Shown one piece after another: positions 9,895-18,741 of a DNA stretch of 64,000 nucleotides. The notes under the pieces were generated by a model, which did not search any database, was not told the DNA's origin, and saw only the letters and a program-made list of their open reading frames with translations. Every line of letters begins with the position of its first letter. Positions within the stretch are counted from its first letter, which is position 1. Location of the stretch: positions 744,001 through 808,000 of the forward strand of contig JAKZZE010000008.1 of the NCBI GenBank assembly GCA_024220505.1. Reading direction: 5' to 3'. The stretch is from Rhizopus arrhizus (lineage: Eukaryota; Mucoromycota; Mucoromycetes; Mucorales; Rhizopodaceae). The translations under genes were made by a program, and so were the position numbers.

Positions 9895-12670
9895 GAAATA
9901 ATAACCAGTCAATTAACTTTGATCTAATTACTTTTGGGGTTGACAATTGATTAGACTCTCTAGGATGACAGATATTGATCTTATTGTTCTAAATTTGGAA
10001 AAGTGTGGAATTGTTCAATCATAGTTTAATCTTTTTGTGTATCGTTATTTATTTTAATACAACTGATATCATATAGAAAATAACTATGTTTACAACAATA
10101 ATAATAATAATCTCACTGTGGCTCGCCCTGTTGATGATCACCTCCCAATGGTTACCAACTTGTCGTCTACACAACCTAATAATTCAACCATCAAATCGTC
10201 AAGCCTTCGCATTAGTTCCCTGAATTGCCGAAGTCTTTCCAAAAGCTCATCTCCTTCTACTCGACAAGAATTCGTCCGTTACCTTCGCAACCAATCGCTA
10301 GATATTCTTACTTTACAAGAAACGAATGCTGGCGATCCTGAAATGCAACACACTTTGAATACCTTGTTCAACACTACCAGTACTAGTTGGACCTCTCATT
10401 GTGGAATCGTTTCTCTCAATCCAAAAATTACTCTCACACCTACACTCATTACTTGTGACCAACGAATGATCGTTTGCGAAATCACTCATACTCAACGCAT
10501 GTTTGATCCGATCACAATAATCACCATCTATGCTCCTGCCCAATCCGCGGCCAGAAAGATATTCTATGACGAGATCCTCACGTTACCTTTGTTTTCCTCT
10601 AGTTCGCTAGATGACCAAGGGTCTGGGGATCAATCGATCATTCTTACTGGCGATTTCAATTATGACCTATCACGCTACAGACCTCCTAGTGAGGGCCAAA
10701 ACGTTTCAGGACAACGTCGATGGATTCAACATATACAGCAGTCTTTTGTTAATTGTATATCACCCGATCCAGCTTTACGCACATTTCAGCGCGGATCTGT
10801 GTCTTCTACTATTGACTACATCTACACTACTGCCGATCTCCAGCCTTCATTAACATCTTCCCATGTGGAATATGTTAACCATCACTGGACAGATCACGCC
10901 CTTCTGGTTTCTTCATTTCGATTTCAATCTACAAGACATGGCAAAGGTCTCTGGAGAGCAAACCCTGGATTGATCAACAACAATTTTTTTGTTTCCTCCC
11001 TAAACAATGGTTTAACCAGACTTTGTACATCCTTCACTGATGCAGATACACCTCAGATGCAATGGGAAGCTATCAAGACTACCGTCAAACGCATTGCTCA
11101 ACGTTCAAGTCGGAAACATAGTTCATGGCGACAAAATCAGATCGCTTGGTTACAAAAGAAACGATCGAAAATCCTCGCAAAATACTATTTAGCACCTGAT
11201 TGTCTTACCAGTCGATTGGAACCTATTGAGAAACAGCTTAGTCTTCTGCAACAAGAATTGGTAGATAACCTTGCCTTGAAAGCAGGAAAGTTTTGGCGCG
11301 AAAACGGCGAGATCTCTGCCGGCTTCCTTAAACGCTGTGCAACACGTCGGGCTACTCAAACATGTATAGATGAATTGGAACACCCAGTTACTGGAACACG
11401 TTGCTCCTCTCCAACTGATCTCCAGGATGCTGCGATTTCGTTCTACCAGCAGCTATACACTCCTGAAGAAATTCACCAATCCTCAGTCGACAGTCTCCAA
11501 GAAGCTGTTCCTACTACTTGTCGTATTCCAGATTCCGTGTCGGGTTCCTTGGTTCGTCCATTTTCTACTGTTGATTTAATTGATGCCGCTAAACGCTGCC
11601 CCAATCATAGCAGTCCTGGACCTGATGGTATCCCTTACCAAATCCTCTTGCTTGTCTTTGAACACCACCACGCTAGCCGAATCGCTACTCAGGTATACAA
11701 CGATGCTCTTTCCCGTTCCATATTCCCCCCGAGCTGGCAAGAGACCTGTATCACACTTCTTCCGAAAAAGGGTGATCTGACCTCACTTAAAAACTGGCGT
11801 CCTATCTCACTCATCAACACAGACGCCAAAGTGTTCACACGGTTGCTCAATGCTCGACTCATGCCGCATCTGAACCGGCTTATCAGTCCTCAACAACTTG
11901 GCTTCATGCCTGATCGCTTTATTGGTGAAAATGGTAAGCTTCTCAATGTGGTGATGTCTGTTGCAGAGAAAACTTCCTCCCAGGCTATTGGTCTATTGCT
12001 TGACCAAGAAAAGGCTTACGACCGCATACATCCTGAATATCTACGTCAGTCTATGTCTGTTCTCGGTATTCCTTCTGCTGTTATTGATAGCCTCTGCACG
12101 CTATTCTTCTCTACATCCATCAGAATCAACGTCAATGGGCATCTTTCTGACTCATTCATACAACAGCGAGGCCTTCGACAAGGGGATCCAATTTCACCTC
12201 TTTTGTTCAATATTGCGTTTGATCCTTTCCTTCGATCTGTGAACACTTCTTCTGAAATCGCAGGCTTCAATTTTCCGCCACTCGCACAAGAAACGAACTC
12301 CTCAGCATCCGCACTCAAAATCATGGCCTATGCAGATGATACATTGGTGATCCTTGATGATCCTGCTGAAATGCCAGCTTTACAGACTATCATAGCCATG
12401 TATTCTAACGCTTCCAACGCATTACTCAACGTTGGCAAAACTGAGGCATTTTCTCTCTCCGGTTCTACTCTGCCTTTGTGGCGTACGTATTTGCGACAAC
12501 TTTCTCCTCCAATCACTTCTTGGCACGATATGTCAGCGCTCTCTCCCTTGATCTATCTTGGCTACCCAGTATACTCCAGCGTCACCCAACGCAACCAGTT
12601 TGTCGATCAACTACTCACAAAAGTCAAACTATCCTGTCAGATTCATTCTCAACGCTCTTTGTCAATCCGC

Positions 12671-12900
12671 TAAAATGAGCTTGAAGTCGGGATTTGGTTA
12701 GTTGCCTTTATTAGACAGGAAGACTCAAGCAGAAGGAATAAACGAGATATTTATTTCCCAAGAATAAAAAAAGATGATGTTTATTATTATTAAGTGAACG
12801 ATATTTATACTTCTTGCTAATGTGTTTGACGCCGCGGCGGGCTTCTATTTATGGCAGTCGATCTGAGTTAATATCATCAAAAGAATTGCGGCTCGCGACA
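12671..12900 (-). repeat. 230-bp LTR-like insertion in LINE ORF2
   Basis: It interrupts ORF2 between matching CCGC bases (12,667-12,670 and 12,901-12,904). Read on the minus strand it starts TGTCGCGAG and contains a TATAAATA (12,801-12,808 region) followed by AATAAA-like sequence, as in a solo LTR. The plus-strand left edge begins TAAAATGAGC rather than TG. A related-looking stretch with the same TATA and AGATGATGTT words occurs near 52,710-52,770. Confidence 0.6.
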
Positions 12901-13047
12901 CCGCGGTCGCGTGACGGTGTTGAATACTCTGATATACTCCAAGCTATGGCATGTTCTCCGAGTGGTACCCCTCACAACGACACAACTTTCTTCATTCCGC
13001 AGTCTCGGCAGTGCTTTTCTGAACAATTTGTTGTATCCACACAACTA

Positions 13048-13448
13048 GTAAAGTGAACATTCATGGATAAACGAGAGATCTCCGCAATAGCCAACTCTGC
13101 CCTGTTGTCTCTATTGGCGTTCCCACGACTATATCGGAACCTGATTATAACAACGGCAGTTCAATCCAATTTTATTCGATAATTATCGTTAGATCAATAA
13201 TTTATCTACTTCATTGTCCCTTGATTCGTCAAGAAGACAGCGGCTATTGATTATCTACTATCTTTCCTTTATCTTCCCATCCTTCCCACATTATTCTTTT
13301 AACCGATCAATTGAAATAGCGGTAAAGATCCAGACATCCAAAAAGTATAAATAGCCTCAAATGTTTTTATTAATAAAGCAACATATAATCTTTAGTTTCA
13401 CAACTATTGTCTTTTTAGTTTTTGTCTTTTATTTTAATACTTGGCAAA
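13048..13448 (+). repeat. 401-bp solo-LTR-like insertion in LINE ORF2
   Basis: It interrupts ORF2 between two copies of ACACAACTA (13,039-13,047 and 13,449-13,457). It contains TATAAATA at 13,346-13,353 and TTAATAAAG at about 13,369. Up to nine bases are duplicated, but the true target duplication could be shorter if the element itself ends in ACAC. The left edge reads GTAAAGTGAAC, close in form to the TAAAATGAGC edge of the neighbouring insertion. Confidence 0.65.
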
Positions 13449-14769
13449 ACACAACTATCGCTTTCCTCGTATAGCGTATCCCGCGCTTGTCCCGTCTAGG
13501 AAGGTAGGAGGATTAGGAACACTGGATCCCTTCGTTCAACAACTTACTTTACAATGGCGTTGGGTCCTTCTGCTTTTATCGGGTTCTTCCCCTACATCAG
13601 TCACTGCTCCTTTCAGTGTTCAATACCTCCGTGCTGCGTTGAGCTTCTTTACCCAAGGAGATTACTTGCGACCATTACTGTTCTTTCAATGCCGTAGTGG
13701 ATTCTCATCTCTTCTAAACAATCCCTACAAAATTCTCTTTCAAGCGGTTGATCACCTCCCGAAGACCTTTCTGCAATCTCGGCTCAATGCTTCTACTTGC
13801 GTGGACCTTCCTCTTGAATCTGCTCTGACATCGCCTGATAATCTATCCCTTTCTCCGCCTTCCCCAAGTCTGCTTGATTCTTTGTTTCCTAACTTTCCAG
13901 GAATTCGCAAATTGGTGGTTGGTGACATCGTGGTATATGATACTCTCTCGCGTTCACTTCGTCTTCGTTTCCGCTCTGAATACCGTCGCTTGCCGACCCT
14001 TACTCATAAAGTTGTTCGTGCTATTCAAGAACGGCAATTGCGTATGAGCCCTTTCCTTCTTCGTCTTTGCTTGCCTGGTTTAGTTCCACCCGAGACTGTT
14101 GAAGGCCCTACCAACTATGTCCCGTTATGTACTCATAGTCTCCAAATCGTTGCATCCTTTGGAACTCACCTTCGGCCAGTTGCTTATCGCGACTACCTGC
14201 TGTCAAAGCTGTTTCCTCCCAAGGCGTTCCTCCCTCCTATTCCACAGCCCAAGTGGTTGACATTCTGGAAACTTCCGTTACCTCTGCCTGCTCGTACAAC
14301 CTGGTTCCGGTTACTTCATAAGGCCATTCCTTGTAAACAACTGTTGCATTCACGAATACCGACTATACATCCCTCCGCTGCTTGTATCTTCTGCAACTTT
14401 GAAGATGACATTACGCATTTTTTCTTTGAATGTACTTTTAAATCTTCTCTATGGTCTGCTGCATTACATCGATACTTTCCCTCATTACAACTGTCTACTG
14501 ATCAAATGCAAACTTCTGTCCTGAGAGTGTCCTTGGGTATGGCTGCATTCGAAACTAGCCCAGTTATTCCCAACGTTTCTGTTCTTTCTCTTTTGGGTTG
14601 CATCCTCCATACTATTTGGAGTGCTCATTGGAACCATGTATTCAACGGCACTCGCTTCACGCCCACAACCCTTACTCAACAGCTGGAACGCATGGTCTTG
14701 CGTCTCAATTCTGAACTGTCACCTCCTCCACCGCGACCAACTCTGCACCGACTAGATTCTACACCCTAG

Positions 14770-15101
14770 CCAACTCACGCATTATATATGCAAACAACAA
14801 AAAAAAAAAAAAAAAAATCATACCTTTATCCTAAAATTTTAATTTTAATCAGTCTCACCCAAAAAGTTGACTTTAAATAAACTCAGAATGATGGTTCCCC
14901 ATTATTCTCTTATAAAAAAAAAAAAAATAAATCAATAAATCGAATTTAATCAAGAAATTAAATCAGATCAAGAAATCAATCAAACTAATCAAAAGAACTT
15001 ATTCAAAATCGAATCAACAATATCAAAGCATTTATTATCAACAATGGCAACTACAGAACCTATCGCGTTGGTGCAAAACAGCAACCAAATTCAAGGATAT
15101 C
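14770..15101 (+). repeat. LINE 3' tail and a LINE 5'-end fragment
   Basis: The LINE tail ends in an A19 run at about 14,799-14,817. From about 14,935 the words AAATCAATAAATCGA recall the leader just before ORF1 at 2033-2050. They are followed by more AT-rich leader and an ATG at about 15,043 with a short open stretch beginning MATTEP. This looks like the 5' end of another LINE copy, cut off near 15,101. Confidence 0.45.
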
Positions 15102-15719
15102 TGTTGTAGAACAGTAACTGATCGTAGTTGTTAAAGATACATAAGATTATAGTCACTTTATTTTAGTAAAAGGAATCAGATATGATCCTGAATAATATGC
15201 TGACATAACTTGGAATCATTTATAACATTATTCCCAACACAGATCAATAAAATATTTTGATTAGATTTTTATATTAAGCTTTATTCATATTAACTTCACA
15301 TAGTCAAATAAGATGACATGGTTGTAATATAGTTTAGTGATAGTATGAGCATGTTGAATAAGGAATGACGATTACTTACCGGATCATCATTAGTCATGAA
15401 AACATTTATCCTGACTGAGATATTATTGTTAACAATGATATCCAATCACTGAACTAAAAGTCTTTATATTCATCCATACTGTCTCCTTAAATAGTTATAT
15501 CTGAAACCATCCCAATAGCATGATTGACGATACAAGCTAGGAACAGGCTAAACTAATAATTAGAAATAGTAATCATCTACTCTGTCAAGTTGATTATAAA
15601 TCTGTCCTAATTCTTTATCCGTATCATGTCTATAAATACTCTCGCTTTTTACATGTAGAGTTCATTTTAATCTTAATAATAGTTATCTTAACTTAATAAA
15701 GAGATACCAAGTTCTAACA
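15102..15719 (+). repeat. Solo-LTR-like block
   Basis: The block begins TGTTGTAGAAC and ends GTTCTAACA, imperfect inverted termini with TG...CA ends. It has CTATAAATA at about 15,638-15,646 and TTAATAAAG at about 15,694. No matching 5-bp duplication was seen. The 79-bp inverted repeat lies inside it near the left end, in the orientation opposite to the copy at 1587. Confidence 0.4.
15129..15207 (-). repeat. 79-bp inverted repeat, right copy
   Basis: Reverse complement of 1587-1665 with one mismatch by eye. The match stops abruptly at both ends, so it is a discrete module rather than the edge of a longer duplicated block. Confidence 0.85.
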
Positions 15720-15779
15720 GTATTTCTTAAATTTGTTGTTATAATATCTTTTATCTAAAGCCTCCTTTCCTAAACAACT

Positions 15780-16010
15780 GCCCTAGAGACATTTTACGAC
15801 ACTGTAGATAACCTTCAGATAGATACTACAACGATGTGCCAACTCGGTTTCATTTTATTATCTGTATGGAAACAACATTGGAGATGCGTTTTTGACGAAG
15901 CCTCTTGGTCTCTGTCTGCTGCTCTAGCTTTATTGCAACAAAATCGTCACTTAGTTTTCCCCGATTCAGAACAACTAAAATGCAATTTTAATAAAGTTCA
16001 CACTTATACA
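15780..16010 (+). pseudogene. LINE ORF2 C-terminal remnant
   Basis: The frame around 15,834-15,970 reads like the end of a LINE ORF2, with an Ile/Val-Trp, His-Trp, Phe spacing (SVWKQHWRCVF) that matches the end of the longer ORF2 (TIWSAHWNHVF). Everything upstream of it is missing. A T-rich tract follows at 16,014-16,033. Confidence 0.5.
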
Positions 16011-16048
16011 AAAAAATTTTTTTTTTTTTTTTTCATATACAATTAAGA

Positions 16049-16370
16049 ATGCCAAATAAAGTAGGCACCACTTTTCTGCTCAATACGAACATCTATTGAC
16101 TTTTATTTAAAGATAAAGCTGTTGTATTTTGCGGGCATAAAGGACATTACTGGCAAGGATTCCGAAGAAATTCAAATGCAACAGGAAGATTATAATTTGC
16201 AAAATTTGTCCACAGATCTGACGTTAAAATATGGAGAAAAGCTAAAAATGCTTTTAGAGACATCTATGTATGCTGTTGATATGCAATATGTTGAGAAGGA
16301 AAAGGAGCCAAAGACTTTTTTAAGGAACAACACTGAGGTAGCCATCATTCCCCCTGTCAGTGGCGGGTAA
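16049..16370 (+). CDS. MOCS2A: Molybdopterin synthase small subunit (MoaD/MOCS2A)
   Basis: A ubiquitin-fold sulfur carrier that forms a C-terminal thiocarboxylate and hands sulfur to precursor Z on the large subunit during molybdenum-cofactor synthesis in the cytosol. Proposed exons are 16,049-16,060 and 16,113-16,370, with a 52-nt GTAGGC...AAG intron in phase 0, giving 89 residues, the usual family length. The start MPNKIKLLYFAG fits the MoaD N-terminus, and the protein ends in PPVSGG with the required terminal Gly-Gly. A 12-nt first exon is short, but without it the frame has no ATG. The gene lies 88 bp upstream of the mitochondrial carrier in the same orientation and just downstream of LINE debris. 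Confidence 0.8.
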
Positions 16371-16458
16371 CAGCAATAAAATTCAAAAACCTTCTATATT
16401 TAGCAACGGCTTTCTTTTTTGTCTTCATTTTATTGTTGATGTTTGCTTGATTACGTCC

Positions 16459-17349
16459 ATGTTTGATTCCTATTTTCTTTTTGCTTCAAGTGTTGCTGCT
16501 CTAGTAGCTCGCTTTATTACATTTCCACGTAAGACAAAATATTTAGAGAATCCCCTTTTCTAATTTATTGTTATAGTTGATACGATAAAAGTTAGATTAC
16601 AAACCGACTCTGGAGGCCATCAGTACTCCCGTTTGTTGAAAGGTGGAGAAACAGAAAGTTTTTTCGAAAAAACAGTTTCTCTATACCGAGGTTTAGGTAT
16701 TACCTTGGTCTTTTCTATTCCAGCTTTAACAACCTATTTAATCGTTTATACTTCAGTAAAATTATTCTTGGGCTCATTAGCATTGTCCATATTAAGAGAA
16801 GATGCCCTGCTTAATCATGCCATATCGGGTCTCTGTGCAGAATCATCTGCCGGCTTGTTCTTTACACCAATGGAAGTACTAAAAAGCCAGCTACAGGTCG
16901 ACACTCGCCACCAAAGTACACTAACACTCGCAGCGCACATTATCAAGGAAGAAGGCATCCTTGGCTTTTATAAAGGCTATTTTATTACCTTATCCGTGTT
17001 TGTGCCTCATTCTGTTGTTTATTTTATTCTTTATGAGAAGCTCAAGTCGACATGGGATGTACAACATCAAACTTTTTTAGTTTATATATTTTGCGCAGCT
17101 ATTGCAAGTGCAGCGGGTATGATTGTCTCTACTCCACTGGATATCATCAAAACCAGGTGGCAAGTGTCTCGTCAAGAAGAAGCTTATAGAGGAGGACCAG
17201 TCAAGATTGCCTTGCGTATTTGGAGACATGAAGGTGGATTAAATATATTTGTACGCAGTATGCTGGCTAGTATTGTTTGGGGTGTGCCTTTAACGACGAT
17301 TAACATGGCGGTTTTTGAGTGTCTACTAAAACTGCATAGGCCACATTAA
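16459..17349 (+). CDS. Mitochondrial carrier family protein
   Basis: A six-helix inner-membrane transporter of the SLC25 type. Exons 16,459-16,528 and 16,577-17,349 join in phase 1 to give 280 residues. Three repeats each carry a carrier signature: FPLDTIKVRLQ (about residue 22, created by the splice), TPMEVLKSQLQ and TPLDIIKTRWQ. Two of the three have the P-x-D form; the second has Glu for Asp, which occurs in the family. The N-terminus is short, only a few residues before the first helix. Substrate cannot be assigned from sequence alone. It is in tandem with MOCS2A, but there is no evidence that the two act together. Confidence 0.85.
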
Positions 17350-17670
17350 TGGGTTCACTTTTGCATCAGGAAAATAATATCCAAACATGACTTTTAAATT
17401 CAAATACATTAACAAATGAATACATTAATATGGGATATACAACATATTAAACTTGAAATATAGGGCTTGAGCTATCATCAATATTTTTTCTTTTTGAATT
17501 GATTAATTGCAGTTTATACAAAAAGGATCATTCCATTGGTTATTAATGCTTAAAGGTTCAATGTTTTAATCGACGAATTGTAAAAGCTGATTTGTCATTC
17601 TTTGTTTAATATATTGATTTCCTTATAATGTCACTCTTTAAGATAAAAATAACATAGTTTATTTGTTTGA

Positions 17671-17950
17671 CTATTTATAATTTCTAGGCTTTTGTGATTC
17701 ATTTCCATCCAAATCTGTTGAACTTTTTAAATCAATGCAAGAATTTATTTTTATTTTTTCACTGGTTGTAAAAATTTTCGAATCTGTTGAAAGTATTTCA
17801 GCTAATAGAGCATTATTATTTAATACTTTATTAAGCAGTTCTATTGCTTCAATTGTCCTTTCTTGGAGATCCATGGTCTAAACAAAATTGTTTTATTTCC
17901 ACTGTTTGATTTTTAAATTATAAGACACTTTTTTGAAATACCGAACTCAT
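17671..17950 (-). CDS. Small protein of unknown function
   Basis: The open frame 17,874-17,671 starts MDLQERTIEAIELLNKVL and encodes 67 residues: a helical Leu-rich first half and a polar tail. I do not recognise the family. A TTTGTTTAG just upstream of this ATG looks like an acceptor; a donor GTATTT after ATG AGT TCG at 17,950-17,942 would add MSST to the N-terminus. With that start only 79 bp separate it from the divergent NDUFS4 gene, so the two could share a promoter. It may be a small structural subunit, or a chance frame. Confidence 0.4.
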
Positions 17951-18029
17951 GACGTAAATAATGATTTTTTTTTTTACTGGGAGTTGTTGACCACCTTTTT
18001 TTCGTTCTTACACTTGACTTCTTTAAACA

Positions 18030-18712
18030 ATGTCCTCCCCACTCATCAGTAGAACAACATTGCTTTGTCGCACATCACTTGCTAGACCTGCATTATACAA
18101 CACAGCTCGTTTCTCTTCTCAACTTAAAGATATTCAGCATCTTGAAAACGAACCATATCACAACAGTGTTGAAGTACTCTCTGGTGCACCAGGTATTTTT
18201 AGAAAATGTGCATAAGATCTTTTTTTTTTTTCTTATTGATCAACTACTCTAGAGGAATTATTGGAACGCAGTGTTCGTATTTTTAAGCCTGCTCGTACGG
18301 CTTCTCAACAAGGAAAGAATGGCACTAGACTTTGGCGTATCGATTTTGAAATTATGGAAGAGGGCAATCGCTGGGAAAATCCTTTGATGGGTTGGGCTTC
18401 CAGGTTAAATTTTAAAAGACATTGTAAAATGATTTTTTTTTGCTAACCCTAATTACTTGCAATAGTTCTGATTACCAACAAAGTTTGACAATGAAGTTTA
18501 ACACCAAAGAAGCTGCTATTAAGTTTGCTGAAAAGCAAGGTATATAGATTTTGAATGATTCTTTAATTCAATGCACATTAGCTTATCAACTCTATTGTTT
18601 AGGATGGAAGTACTATGTTCAAGAACCAAAGACACCCAAATTTGTAGTAAAGGCATATGGAGACAACTACAAGTATTCACCCAACAAGTTGAGATTGTTC
18701 AAAACAAAATAA
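18030..18712 (+). CDS. NDUFS4: NADH:ubiquinone oxidoreductase 18-21 kDa subunit (NDUFS4 type)
   Basis: An accessory subunit of the peripheral arm of mitochondrial complex I. Exons 18,030-18,192, 18,253-18,403, 18,466-18,539 and 18,603-18,712 give 165 residues with consistent phases. The N-terminus is rich in Arg, Ser and Leu and lacks acidic residues for about 35 positions, as expected of a mitochondrial presequence. The body shows the ETC complex I conserved region: VRIFKPARTASQ, TRLWRIDFE, WENPLMGWAS, KEAAIKFAEKQGW and KYSPNKLRL. The gene converges on Lon, with only 29 bp between the two stop codons, so the 3' untranslated regions must overlap. Confidence 0.95.
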
Positions 18713-18741
18713 ACTCCATCTTTTTTTATTATCGTCTCCTC

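Larger units (their letters stand above)
10148..14769 (+). pseudogene. LINE ORF2 (endonuclease-reverse transcriptase) split by two insertions
   Basis: The first part (10,148-12,670) encodes an apurinic-type endonuclease (LQETN, TGDFN, SxIDYI and a DHALL His) followed by reverse transcriptase (SPGPDG, RQGDPISPLLFN, YADD). The reading frame resumes at 12,905-13,047 and again at 13,458-14,769. The last piece ends in a Cys/His zinc motif of the RVT zinc-binding type (CIFC then HFFFEC). Removing the two insertions and one copy of each flanking duplication restores a single continuous frame, so the ORF was intact before they arrived. The first in-frame ATG is at 10,148; the open frame begins at a GTG at 10,118. 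The stop is TAG at 14,767 and an A19 tract follows at about 14,799. This LINE probably mobilised with ORF1 at 2054. Confidence 0.9.

Noticed and set aside
12814..13056. Open frame of 80 codons inside LINE ORF2
   Set aside because: The true ORF2 piece here lies in another frame (SKLWHVLRVVPLTTTQL), so this is a shadow.
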